64,000 nucleotides of DNA, taken from Hoeflea phototrophica DFL-43. GTDB lineage: Bacteria > Pseudomonadota > Alphaproteobacteria > Rhizobiales > Rhizobiaceae. Both the position numbers and the translations under genes were made by a program. The DNA lies in NCBI RefSeq assembly GCF_000154705.2, contig NZ_CM002917.1, forward strand, positions 2,925,853-2,989,852, written 5' to 3'. A model generated the notes under the pieces. It was not told the DNA's origin. It did no database searches and saw nothing but the letters and a program-made list of their open reading frames with translations. Shown one piece after another: positions 26,301-34,406 of this stretch. Numbering within the stretch: position 1 is the first letter of the stretch; each line of letters opens with the position of its first letter.

Positions 26301-26828
26301 ATCGAGCAGCGCCGCCGCACCACGCTTGAGGCCATTGCCGAGGGGGCTGGAAACTACCTCAGGCTGTCAGGCGGCGTTCTCGCCATGGAGCAGGCGCTCA
26401 CGCTCTACCGCGAGCATCACCGCTCGACCATGATGGCGCGCGCCTCCGACGCCATCAAGACCATCAGCCGCGGTGCCTACACCGGTCTCGCCGCCCAGCC
26501 GGACAAGGACCGCGAATTGCTGATCGCTCTCACGGCGGATGGCGGCTCGAAACAGGCAAGCGAAATGTCCAAGGGCGCGCGGTTCCAGCTTTACCTGGCG
26601 TTGCGCGTTGCCGGCTATCACGAATTTGCCCAGTCGCGCCCCACCGTGCCCTTCATTGCCGACGACATCATGGAAACCTTTGATGATTTCCGCGCCGAAG
26701 AGACCTTTCGCCTGTTTGCGCAAATGGCCGGTGTCGGCCAGGTGATCTACCTCACCCATCACCGCCATCTCTGTGACATCGCCCGCACGGTCTGCCCCCA
26801 GGTGCACATCCATGACCTGACGGCCTAA
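23334..26828 (+). CDS. YhaN/SbcC-like AAA ATPase, partner of the exonuclease
   Basis: 1164-residue SMC-like ATPase. Walker A GPNEAGKST lies near residue 37. Long, Ala/Glu/Arg-rich coiled-coil stretches fill the middle. The C-terminal lobe has a signature-like MSKGARFQLYLALR segment and Walker B VPFIADDIMETFDD. With the upstream nuclease it should form an Mre11-Rad50-type complex acting on DNA ends; this architecture is closest to the YhaO/YhaN pair. The ATG overlaps the nuclease stop by 1 nt, implying coupled translation. Confidence 0.88.
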   Translation: MRLNRLDLTRYGKFTDHVIDFGRPSAGSPDLHLIYGPNEAGKSTLFNAWLDLLFGIGAQSSYNFLHPYPTMQIGAAVELGEEAREFVRIKRPQNSLLDTSGQPIPETTLTAALSGLDRESYRTMFSLDDETLEQGGESILASRGDLGELLFSASAGLGDLSQQLVRIRAEAEGFYKYRARSGELADLKAQLAVLKAERDTLDTQASDHARLTTAHSEATARHAEANGERRQLRTRLQSVDAVLRALPRVAERKDLETRLEQYDGTPDAPPERADEIVRLREQEARLEASADALEQQLVRLDQELGGIGIDDTILSMRDRLTELETLQARHATALEDVPKLRLTLGDSNAEIGQLLIRLGRRDQPDAEDLLFDAATTAALNERINERSAIDARLLAAKKEARDAEARHEETLASLPEGANPADSATPETWQSQLADLTRALAKARNEDRGHRLKAAQRELEMVRDRRDALLASLAPWTGGMSGLQAMIPPHADQIAAWKAELEDQARNKLRLDDEIARIESLLRRLEAERDTISQTTDLPAADALANLRTRRDEAWEQHKSGLSKATAEAFETAMADYDAAIERHLAFHADAAKLREIALQTATARADLDGAFTARQKLADQSGALATQWAARITAMAPALDDNAMELSPGMLEDWLRRRSETLEAQQQLQQCERQVEAAQQDHEASYERLSKALSALGERATSDDGFDSLVDRAETLISREARLTGLFQAETAARLDLERRQTELRDAEEQAQAWVIAWKEICAKSWLGERDQMPVPDEVREILALLTELGPALKQRAGLGDRITKMERDQADYENAVTALATEAGIDANGMSATHLAHRLAERYAAADAAQKQHQALTTRREETLEQQRAHAETMAAHQTLKAELLAALEAEDLADAAQKVRQSGERRALRDRLEALDRQLCETLNAASIDEALAALEDADSAALDQEKRDIEADLETLDTDVQELHAARSRAREALDAIGGDDAVARIEQRRRTTLEAIAEGAGNYLRLSGGVLAMEQALTLYREHHRSTMMARASDAIKTISRGAYTGLAAQPDKDRELLIALTADGGSKQASEMSKGARFQLYLALRVAGYHEFAQSRPTVPFIADDIMETFDDFRAEETFRLFAQMAGVGQVIYLTHHRHLCDIARTVCPQVHIHDLTA

Positions 26829-27074
26829 GCACCTCGTCACCGCCGATTTCACAACAGGGCCAGAACAGCCAGTCAATTTTACCCGCCTTTTTGCCCGCGC
26901 GTCGCTTGGCATTGCGGGCTTATACCTGTAACGAGACGGCAACTTACAGACCCCACCGGGTTCAAGACCCATTGGCAGTTCCGGCGCCGCGCCGGCAACC
27001 TGTTCAGCAGAATTCCGGTTTTCCGGTTCTTTACCGACCCTCCCGCCTCCCAACGGACAGGACGACAATTTCCC

Positions 27075-28562
27075 ATGATCTCGTTCAACAGCTATCTCGC
27101 GCAATGGACCGGCAATGTCCGCGGCGACGTCCTTTCAGGACTTGTCGTCGCCCTTGCCCTGATCCCCGAAGCCATCGCCTTTTCCATCATCGCCGGCGTC
27201 GACCCCAAGGTCGGCCTCTATGCCTCGTTTTCGATCGCCGTGATCACCGCCATCGTCGGTGGCCGTCCGGGCATGATCTCGGCCGCCACCGCGGCAACTG
27301 CGGTGCTGATGGTAACGCTGGTCAAGGAGCACGGGCTTGAATATCTGCTCGCAGCCACCGTGCTCGCCGGCCTGATCCAGATCGCCGCCGGCATCGCCCG
27401 GCTCGGCTATGTCATGCGGTTTGTGTCGAAATCGGTGATGACCGGCTTCGTCAATGCGCTTGCGATCCTGATCTTCATGGCGCAATTGCCCGAACTGATC
27501 GGCGTGCCCTGGCTCACCTATGTCATGGTGGCGGCAGGCCTTGGCATCATCTACCTGTTCCCGCTGATCACCACCGCCATCCCCTCGCCGCTGGTCACCA
27601 TCGTGGTGCTGACCGCCATCACGTGGTTCTTCGGTTTCGACAACCTGCGCACCGTCGGCGACATGGGCGCCCTGCCCGACACGTTGCCGGTGTTCCTGAT
27701 CCCCGACATTCCGCTCAACCTCGAAACACTCTGGATCATCCTGCCCTATTCGGTCGCCGTGGCGGCTGTGGGCCTGCTTGAATCGCTGATGACCCAGTCG
27801 ATCGTCGACGATCTCACCGACACAAGCTCGAACCGCAACATGGAATGCGTCGGCCAGGGCATCGCCAACACCGCCACCGGCTTCATCGGCGGCATGGCCG
27901 GTTGCGCCATGATCGGCCAGTCGATCATCAATGTGAAATCCGGCGGCCGCGGACGCCTCTCGACATTTGTCGCCGGCGCCATGCTGCTGTTCTTCATCGT
28001 CGTTCTGGGCGATTCCGTCGCGCAGATCCCGATGGCGGCCCTCGTCGCCATCATGATCATGGTCTCGATCGGCACCTTCTCCTGGTCCTCGCTGAAAAGC
28101 CTGCGCACCCATCCGCGCTCGTCCTCGGTGGTGATGCTGGCGACCGTGCTGTTTGTGGTCTTCACCCACAATCTCGCCATCGGCGTTCTGGTCGGCGTGC
28201 TGCTCTCGGGCATTTTCTTCGCCTGGAAGATCTCCCAGCTGTTTGGCGTCCGCTCGACGCTGTCGGAAGATGGCCGCACCCGCACCTACATCGTTGAAGG
28301 TCAGTTGTTTTTCGCCTCCGCCGATGATTTCATGCAGGCCTTCGACTTCCGCGAAGTGCTCGAAAAGGTCGTCATCGATGTGTCCCGCGCCCATATCTGG
28401 GATATCTCCAGCGTCGCAGCCCTCGATATGGCGGTGCTCAAATTCCGCCGTGATGGTGCCGAGGTGGAGATCATCGGCATGAACGAAGCGTCCGAAACCA
28501 TCGTCGACCGGCTGGCCATACACGACAAGCCGGGCGCGATGGACAAGCTGATGTCGCACTGA
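27075..28562 (+). CDS. SulP-family anion transporter with STAS domain
   Basis: 495-residue inner-membrane protein. The N-terminal transport domain shows the family signature [20 protein letters not shown], 10-12 helices, and the [12 protein letters not shown] segment. A C-terminal STAS domain begins near residue 410 ([16 protein letters not shown]). The substrate may be sulfate or bicarbonate; sequence alone does not decide. Its TGA overlaps a possible ATG of the stress-protein gene by 1 nt. The 246-nt gap upstream holds only a GC-rich hairpin. Confidence 0.9.
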   Translation: MISFNSYLAQWTGNVRGDVLSGLVVALALIPEAIAFSIIAGVDPKVGLYASFSIAVITAIVGGRPGMISAATAATAVLMVTLVKEHGLEYLLAATVLAGLIQIAAGIARLGYVMRFVSKSVMTGFVNALAILIFMAQLPELIGVPWLTYVMVAAGLGIIYLFPLITTAIPSPLVTIVVLTAITWFFGFDNLRTVGDMGALPDTLPVFLIPDIPLNLETLWIILPYSVAVAAVGLLESLMTQSIVDDLTDTSSNRNMECVGQGIANTATGFIGGMAGCAMIGQSIINVKSGGRGRLSTFVAGAMLLFFIVVLGDSVAQIPMAALVAIMIMVSIGTFSWSSLKSLRTHPRSSSVVMLATVLFVVFTHNLAIGVLVGVLLSGIFFAWKISQLFGVRSTLSEDGRTRTYIVEGQLFFASADDFMQAFDFREVLEKVVIDVSRAHIWDISSVAALDMAVLKFRRDGAEVEIIGMNEASETIVDRLAIHDKPGAMDKLMSH

Positions 28563-28576
28563 TGAAGGACCCCGCC

Positions 28577-29431
28577 ATGACCAACACCATTCTCGCTCTT
28601 GTTGACGGGTCCATCTACTCGAAAAGCGTCTGCGATCACGCCGCCTGGGCTGCCGAGCGCATGGGCGCCGGCGTCGAACTGATGCATGTGCTCGACCGCC
28701 TGGGCGGTGCGGAAAACTCGGACCTTTCAGGCTCCATCGCGCTAGGCGCACGCTCGGCGCTGCTCGACAAGCTCTCTGCACTCGATGAACAGCGCTCGAA
28801 ACTGCTGAGCCAGAAGGGCCGCGCGATCCTCGATGACGCCCGCGAGATCATCGAGACCGCAGGTCAGAGCGTCACCGCCGCCCATCTGCGCCAGGGGGAA
28901 CTGATCGAAACCGTTCAGGCCCAGGAAAACCGCGCGGCCATGATCATGATCGGCAAGCGCGGCGAGGAAGCCGATTTCGCCAGCCTCCGGCTGGGCTCGC
29001 ATCTCGAAAGCCTGGTTCGCGCCAGCCACCGCCCGGTGTTCGTCGCCTCGCGCGCCTTCAAGCCAATCGACCGCGCCATCATCGCCTATGATGGCGGCGC
29101 CTCGAGCCAGCGCGTGGTCGATCATGTCGCCCGCAATCCGCTGTTTGCCAACCTCGCCATCGAGGTCATCACCGTCGGACAGAAGAACCGCGAGACGGAA
29201 AAGGGCCTTGAGAACGCAAGCGCAATCCTCAACGGCGCAGGCCTCGAAGTGGAAACCAAGATCCTCGCCGGCCAGCCCGACGAGGTCCTGGGCGCCCGCG
29301 TCGAGGAAGCAGGCGCATCCATCGTGGTCATGGGCGCCTACGGCCACTCAAGAATCCGCAGCTTCGTCATCGGCTCGACGACGAGTGAGATGCTCAGATC
29401 CTGCAAGGCGCCTGTGCTGTTGATGCGGTGA
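28577..29431 (+). CDS. Tandem universal stress protein
   Basis: 284-residue cytoplasmic protein with two UspA domains. The C-terminal domain has the nucleotide-binding pattern MGAYGHSRIRSFVIGSTTS; the N-terminal one has a weaker MIGKRGEEADFASLRLGS. The ATG at 28577 follows AAGGA at 7 nt. An ATG at 28562 overlapping the SulP stop would add five residues. The tight SulP-Usp linkage recurs in proteobacteria and suggests that Usp modulates the transporter; that is inference. Confidence 0.87.
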   Translation: MTNTILALVDGSIYSKSVCDHAAWAAERMGAGVELMHVLDRLGGAENSDLSGSIALGARSALLDKLSALDEQRSKLLSQKGRAILDDAREIIETAGQSVTAAHLRQGELIETVQAQENRAAMIMIGKRGEEADFASLRLGSHLESLVRASHRPVFVASRAFKPIDRAIIAYDGGASSQRVVDHVARNPLFANLAIEVITVGQKNRETEKGLENASAILNGAGLEVETKILAGQPDEVLGARVEEAGASIVVMGAYGHSRIRSFVIGSTTSEMLRSCKAPVLLMR

Positions 29432-29895
29432 GCTGGGGGATGGCGCGGATGCCGCTGGCTGGGAAATGCCGGAGACGGCAAGCAGGGGGAAGCGAGTTGC
29501 CATTGGCCAAATCGGAGTCGCTGTCCCCGGAACGTTCGCCTTTCAGTCGCCACACGGAAGGGTCGGCCATGCTGAGTCTGTGTGGATTGCTGGTTTCGGT
29601 AAAGACAATGAAATACCGGGACCGACCAACATGATCACGACAAGCACAATGGTACGCCGATAGCTCGCCCACGCTGTCCGCCGGACCAGCTGCATCAAGC
29701 GGCGCACGGCTCTTCCACCGGCCAAACGGAACTTTCTCCTGACCGCAAAGAACAAAGGGCCGACAGATGCGTGCCCCCAAGCCGGTCATCTCCAACCTGA
29801 TGGTTTGTAGGAGAAAGCCGCCAGTGGCGGCGGCAGGCGCAAATGTTCAGCAATGATGGGAACCGGTCGGTCGCACAAGTTCGCGCCTTGGGGCC
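29432..29895. other. Gap between the stress protein and the PAS-GGDEF gene
   Basis: 464 nt between convergent genes. No frame has a recognisable product. A 6-bp stem GCCGCC-AGT-GGCGGC (29817-29831) is the only structure noticed. Confidence 0.5.
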
Positions 29896-30846
29896 TTATG
29901 AGGCGTGACGCACAGCATTCCGGCCGGGTCGTTGCATGTAGGCTGGCAACTGCACAGCGGTTCTGTCCCGGCCACCGGCCTTGGCGTCGTACAGCGCTTT
30001 GTCGGCGAATTTCAGAACATCGCCAGAACTTGCGGAAAACAGTCTTGTTCGACCGGAAATACCTATGCTGACAGTGTAGGCGCAAGGCGCGTCCGCAGAT
30101 TTCGATACCGCTGCCATTATCCGATCGGCGAGCACCTGCGCACCGCTCAAATCCGTATCGTGAAGGACGCAGACGAATTCGTCGCCGCCCAACCTGGCAA
30201 CGACGTCCGTTTCCCGACAGACACTTTGAAGAACCTTTGCCAGCGCGCAGAGGACCTGGTCGCCTGCGTCGTGCCCGTAGGAATCATTGATCAATTTGAA
30301 ATTGTCGATATCCATCATCAGCAGCGACAAGGGTTGGTCAGACCTGTCAGCTTCCTTGAACAGACGCTCCAGGACCGCCTCCAGTTCACGACGATTGGAA
30401 ACGCCGGTCAGTGAATCCGTCCGCGATAATTGATCGAGTTGATCACGCTGCTCCTCCAGGGCGTACCTTGTGGCCTCCAGTTTCTGCAACAGCTTGTTTC
30501 TGTTGTCGGCTTCCACGAACACCCAGGTCAAGGTATCATTGGGCACGCAACGCACATTGGCCAGCATGGGCACCTGCTCGCCACGCGAGTTCAACAGATA
30601 GAGCAGTATTTCGGAACATCGTCCCTGGTGCATTGTGGTCGGGATGACGAAGCTCTCGCAAAACAATTGTGATGCGCGGCTAAACACCGTTTTGATGGGC
30701 TTATCGATCAGCGAAGCCGGGTCCCAACCAAGATAATCGCGGAAATACTGGTTTGCAAACAACACCTTGCGATCCATGGTGGTGACCAGGCAGCCGCAGG
30801 GAAAATGATCCACATCAACCAGATCGCTACGCTCGAGCCTATCCAC
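29896..30846 (-). CDS. PAS-GGDEF diguanylate cyclase
   Basis: About 316 residues. An N-terminal PAS domain (FPCGCLVTTMDRKVLFANQYF onward) is followed by a short coiled-coil and a GGDEF domain with intact RLGGDEFVCVL, so it should make cyclic di-GMP. No RxxD inhibitory site was identified with certainty. The start is placed at a GTG (30846) with GGAG 8 nt upstream, inside the 3' end of the hydrolase gene (8-nt overlap). A TTG at 30873 is the alternative. The overlap ties it to the RsbQ-like hydrolase. Confidence 0.85.
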   Translation of the reverse strand: MDRLERSDLVDVDHFPCGCLVTTMDRKVLFANQYFRDYLGWDPASLIDKPIKTVFSRASQLFCESFVIPTTMHQGRCSEILLYLLNSRGEQVPMLANVRCVPNDTLTWVFVEADNRNKLLQKLEATRYALEEQRDQLDQLSRTDSLTGVSNRRELEAVLERLFKEADRSDQPLSLLMMDIDNFKLINDSYGHDAGDQVLCALAKVLQSVCRETDVVARLGGDEFVCVLHDTDLSGAQVLADRIMAAVSKSADAPCAYTVSIGISGRTRLFSASSGDVLKFADKALYDAKAGGRDRTAVQLPAYMQRPGRNAVRHAS

Positions 30847-31642
30847 GCGCAAACTCCAGCAGCAAAGGCGCAATCTGATCGGGATGGGTCATATGCAGGC
30901 AATGACCATTTGCCTCGATGATTTCCATTTTTGCATTGGGCATCTGCGCCTGCAGGAACTCGCCGACCGAGACAGAGGCCAGCGCGTCTTCGGCGCTTTG
31001 AAGGATCAGCGTGGGTTGCTGTGCGCGCGAAAGAAGGTGGCGGCAATCGGAGAAGAATGTTGCCTTTGCAAACGTCTTGGCAAAAACCGGATCCGTGGAG
31101 CAGAAACTGTCGGTCAATTCCGCCACCATGTTCTCGCCACTGGTTCCCATGACGAGGGGCGCAAGGTGATTGGCCCACCCAATGTGGTTCCTGTCCATCA
31201 GGTCGATCAGACCTTCGAGGTCGTCGCGTTCAAATCCGCCATAATAGTGCGGCGGATCGTTCAAGAAGGATGGCGAGGGACAGATCATGGCAAGCTTGGC
31301 GATCAGGCTGGGAGCCTTCAGCGCGGCGATCATTCCGGTCATCGAGCTGACCGAATGACCAAGGAAAGTAACGCCCGTCAGTTCCAAAGCTTCACAGACA
31401 TCGATGATGTCCTGTGCGTATCCATCCAAAACGGAATATTTCTTGAGGCTGAAGGCCTTGGGATCGGATTTTCCGCTCCCGACATAATCAAACAGGACGA
31501 TCCGAAACTGGTCCTGAAAATGCGGTGTCAGAAAGCGCCACATATTCTGGTCGCAACCAAATCCATGCGCCATGACCAGCGTCCTGTCACCATCCCCAAT
31601 GACATTGACATTGTTTCGTTTGAGCGTATCGGCAACGACCAT
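30839..31642 (-). CDS. RsbQ/KAI2-like alpha/beta hydrolase
   Basis: 267-residue alpha/beta hydrolase. The nucleophile elbow is LGHSVSSMTG; the acid lies in QSAEDALAS and the histidine in EANGHCLHMTHP, so the triad is intact. The opening NNVNVIGDGDRTLVMAHGFG and GCDQNMWR segments are typical of RsbQ, which in Bacillus binds a small molecule and switches on the PAS phosphatase RsbP. Here the partner gene encodes PAS-GGDEF. The ATG at 31642 is preferred; an in-frame ATG at 31669 is possible. Confidence 0.85.
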   Translation of the reverse strand: MVVADTLKRNNVNVIGDGDRTLVMAHGFGCDQNMWRFLTPHFQDQFRIVLFDYVGSGKSDPKAFSLKKYSVLDGYAQDIIDVCEALELTGVTFLGHSVSSMTGMIAALKAPSLIAKLAMICPSPSFLNDPPHYYGGFERDDLEGLIDLMDRNHIGWANHLAPLVMGTSGENMVAELTDSFCSTDPVFAKTFAKATFFSDCRHLLSRAQQPTLILQSAEDALASVSVGEFLQAQMPNAKMEIIEANGHCLHMTHPDQIAPLLLEFARG

Positions 31643-31929
31643 GAGCTTGCATTCTCCCCTCGAAACCATATGCCGAACTGCAAACAGACGGTTCCCAACA
31701 TATATCTAATTTGAAGTATTTAATTTAGTGTTCGCGAAGACGCAGTTCGAGCCAGAAAGCCCCGATAAACAGAAATCTCCCCCGCTACGAAGCGCCTGCA
31801 GACAAAGACGGACAGCTGGCATTGGTTGACTCCCGATCGAAGCTCCATTCCGGCGCCGATACCGGCCCGTCATCACCCGCAAACCCGATGCTCCATCTCG
31901 CCCATTACCGGCGGAAGCACCCAGTACCC

Positions 31930-32904
31930 CTAACCCGGCACCTCCAGCGGCCGCTCGCGCCGCCAGTGGTAAAACACCTTGGCCAGCGCGGCCGAGACGA
32001 TGCGGGCATCCACGGTGTCCGACCGGCTGGTCAGCATGATCGGGACGCGGGCGCCGAGCGCAATGCCCGCTGACGACGCGCCGGCGAGGTAGATCAGCTG
32101 CTTCGCCATCATGTTGCCGCTTTCAAGATCGGGGGCCACCAGAATGTCGGCATGGCCCGCCACGTCCGAGACAATGCCCTTTGCGGCCGCGGCGGCAGGC
32201 GAGATCGCGTTGTCGAAGGCGAGCGGCCCGTCGACCTTGCCGCCAACGATCTGGCCACGGTCATGCATCTTGCAGATCGCCGCGGCGAGCAGCGTCGAGG
32301 GCAGCTTGCTGGTTACCGTTTCCACCGCGGAGAGCAGCGCCACCAGCGGCACCTCCACCCCCAGCGCGATGGCCAGGTCGATGGCGTTCTGCACGATGTC
32401 CTTGAGCGCCTCGAGATCGGGCGAAATGTTGATCGCCGCATCGGTGACAAACAGCGTCCGGTCCTGCCCCGGCACATCGAGCGCGAAGACATGGGAAAGC
32501 CGCCGCTCGGTCCTCAGCCCCTTGGCCTTGTCGAGCACCGCCGAGAGCAGCTCGTCGGTGTGCAGCTTGCCCTTCATCAGCGCACCGGCGCGCCCTTCGT
32601 GCACCAGCGCCACGGCCACTTCGGCTGCTGCGTGGCTGTGCGGCGCATCCACGATCTCCAGCCCGGTGAGATCAAGCCCGGCTGTCTCGCTCGCAGCCTG
32701 GATCTTGGCCCTCGGGCCGACCAGCACCGGCGTGATCATACCCTCGTCGCGCGCCGCAAGCGCGCCACCGAGGCTCAGCGCATCACAGGGGTGAACAACC
32801 ACCGTCAGCAGCGGATCGAGCGCGCGCGCCCGTTCCACCAGGGCGCTCTGCACCCGATCGCCTGTTGCAATCCGGTCTCTGCTGCGGTTCCCGATCAAAT
32901 CCAC
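31930..32904 (-). CDS. Phosphate acetyl/butyryltransferase-family protein
   Basis: About 324 residues from a GTG at 32904 (weak GGGGGC site); an open frame extends to 33069. It has the PTA/PTB fold, opening with VVHPCDALSLGGAL and containing LMKGKLHTDELL and LFVTDAAINISP. It matches the C-terminal acyltransferase module found fused to MaoC hydratases, but here it stands alone. No acetate or butyrate kinase gene is adjacent, so whether it makes acyl phosphates in vivo is uncertain. Confidence 0.8.
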   Translation of the reverse strand: MDLIGNRSRDRIATGDRVQSALVERARALDPLLTVVVHPCDALSLGGALAARDEGMITPVLVGPRAKIQAASETAGLDLTGLEIVDAPHSHAAAEVAVALVHEGRAGALMKGKLHTDELLSAVLDKAKGLRTERRLSHVFALDVPGQDRTLFVTDAAINISPDLEALKDIVQNAIDLAIALGVEVPLVALLSAVETVTSKLPSTLLAAAICKMHDRGQIVGGKVDGPLAFDNAISPAAAAAKGIVSDVAGHADILVAPDLESGNMMAKQLIYLAGASSAGIALGARVPIMLTSRSDTVDARIVSAALAKVFYHWRRERPLEVPG

Positions 32905-33102
32905 TGCCCTGCCCCCATGTCCGGATCCTGTCTGCCCCGGATCCTGTCTGACGCACGGTCCAGCTTGCACGAGCCCCGTGTCCGAGACAAGACAAAGGAC
33001 AAAAAAGCGGCCCGCCGCTCTGATCAACAGAACCGGCAGGCCGCCCGGCGCGCAAAGGGGCAGGTGCACGCCAATTCGGCAATCGGCTTTCGTCCACCCG
33101 GC

Positions 33103-33684
33103 TCAGGCCACATCCTCTGGTCCGGGAGCGCGCTTACGCCCCGTCACCATGGCCCGGACCAGGTTTTCACCATGCTCGAAGCTGGCAACGATCACCCCGC
33201 ACAGATGCAGGGCCACCAGACCAAGGGCGGCAAAGGCGCTCGCCTCATGCAGGTCTTCAACCCATCCGACACCCCACCAGGCATCAGTTGTCATCATGTA
33301 CCCGGTCAGCGAGATCACCGCGATGACGGCGATCAATGCGATCACCATAAGTCCACCGGCCGGATTGTGGCCGAGGTAACGCCGGGCTTTCATCCGCATC
33401 GTGTCGCCGATAAAACCAGCGACCGTGGAGGGCCGGTTCAGGAAGGACGAAAACCGGGCGTATCGCGATCCGATCAGCCCCCAAACCACGCGGACCGCAA
33501 TCAAACCGGTGATCACATATCCTGCCGTTTCATGCGGGGTCTTGAGCTCATCGCCTGTGAGAAAAGCGAAGGCGAACAGGCCCACCAGCGACCAGTGAAA
33601 AATTCGGACCAGCGGGTCCCACACCAGGATGGTCGCCGGCGATGCATTATCGCCAGCTTCCATTGCAGCCTTGGCCGCTGCCAT
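33103..33684 (-). CDS. Cytochrome b561-type membrane protein
   Basis: 193-residue diheme b-type cytochrome with four helices. The segments VRIFHWSLVGLFAF, TPHETAGYVI, EDLHEASAF and VALHLCGVI supply histidines for two hemes. It probably transfers electrons between the quinone pool and a periplasmic partner. The ATG at 33684 overlaps the PepSY gene stop by 1 nt (TGATG), so the two are co-expressed. Confidence 0.87.
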   Translation of the reverse strand: MAAAKAAMEAGDNASPATILVWDPLVRIFHWSLVGLFAFAFLTGDELKTPHETAGYVITGLIAVRVVWGLIGSRYARFSSFLNRPSTVAGFIGDTMRMKARRYLGHNPAGGLMVIALIAVIAVISLTGYMMTTDAWWGVGWVEDLHEASAFAALGLVALHLCGVIVASFEHGENLVRAMVTGRKRAPGPEDVA

Positions 33685-33956
33685 CAGTCGTCTGCCTTCA
33701 CCTTCACGACATTGCCGGTGCCGGGATGAAAATAGATCTCGACGCGCTTGCCGGCCTTGTCGGTTGCATAGGCTTCCAGGCACCCGTCATCGACCTCGAC
33801 CTTGCGGACCTTGTAACCAAGCTTCTCGGCCTTGGCGGTAATGGCGGCAACGCTGAGCCACTGGTCGCGCGGCACACTCGGACAGTCATCCGTGGCAAAA
33901 GCTGCGGCTGGTGCAAAGGTGGCAATCAGGGTAGCAATGATAAGAGGGGTCTTCAT
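33684..33956 (-). CDS. Small exported PepSY-domain protein
   Basis: 90 residues: a signal peptide (MKTPLIIATLIATFAPAAAF), then a single PepSY domain. Two cysteines (DDCPSV and DDGCLEA) could form a disulfide. AGGAG lies 7 nt before the ATG at 33956. It is translationally coupled to cytochrome b561 and diverges from a second PepSY gene in front of a two-component system, a recurring arrangement in proteobacteria. Confidence 0.82.
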   Translation of the reverse strand: MKTPLIIATLIATFAPAAAFATDDCPSVPRDQWLSVAAITAKAEKLGYKVRKVEVDDGCLEAYATDKAGKRVEIYFHPGTGNVVKVKADD

Positions 33957-34043
33957 GGCGTGTCTCCTTTGGAAGTGTATGGGCTAATGCCCGTTGACAA
34001 CGCCTTTCTCGCAAAGCCAGCATGACAGTCCGCTGATCGCCGC

Positions 34044-34059
34044 TGTCAGCGAATTGTCA
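34044..34059. promoter_or_regulatory. Candidate OmpR-type response-regulator box
   Basis: TGTCA occurs twice with 11-bp periodicity (34044-34048 and 34055-34059), the spacing expected for an OmpR/PhoB-family dimer. Inverted copies (TGACAG, TGACAA) lie nearby in the same 127-nt divergent promoter. It could be the target of the response regulator encoded 350 nt downstream. Confidence 0.45.
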
Positions 34060-34083
34060 TCTTGGGAAAGCGATGATGCGCGC

Positions 34084-34401
34084 ATGATCCGGTTTGTTTT
34101 TGCAGTTCTCTGCCTGTTTGCAGCGGCGCCAGCGCATGCCAGCGACGACGATCACGATGACGACCGCAAGGACCGCGCCGGGTTGAACGCAGCCATTGAG
34201 CGCGGCGAGATCCTCTCACTGTCCGAAATCCTGAAGCGGGTGACCCCAAAGCTGGAAGGGCGCATCGTCGAAATCGAGTTCGAGTATGAAGATGGCCGGC
34301 CAATCTACGAGATCTATGTTCTGCGCAAGGACGGCCGCCGGCTTGAATTCGAAATCGACGCGCAGACCGCGCGGATTCTCGACCTCAAAGATGAAGATTG
34401 A
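34084..34401 (+). CDS. Exported PepSY-domain protein of the two-component operon
   Basis: 105 residues: a signal peptide (MIRFVFAVLCLFAAAPAHA), a His/Asp-rich stretch DDDHDDDRKDR that may bind metal, then a PepSY domain (RIVEIEFEYEDGRPIYEI). It precedes the response regulator by 5 nt in the same direction. PepSY proteins in this position are thought to act as periplasmic inhibitors or sensors for the kinase; that role is inferred here. Confidence 0.82.
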   Translation: MIRFVFAVLCLFAAAPAHASDDDHDDDRKDRAGLNAAIERGEILSLSEILKRVTPKLEGRIVEIEFEYEDGRPIYEIYVLRKDGRRLEFEIDAQTARILDLKDED

Positions 34402-34406
34402 TCACG

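Noticed and set aside
26978..26999. GC-rich hairpin before the SulP gene as a terminator of the nuclease operon
   Set aside because: The stem is short, followed by no T-run and lies 150 nt beyond the stop; too weak to call.
27135..28781. 548-codon minus-strand frame opposite the SulP gene
   Set aside because: Composition is His/Asp/Gln-rich as expected of an antisense shadow in high-GC DNA; SulP is clear.
29394..29795. 133-codon minus-strand frame in the gap after the stress protein
   Set aside because: No recognisable family, rare-residue composition and no ribosome site; it also overlaps the stress-protein gene.
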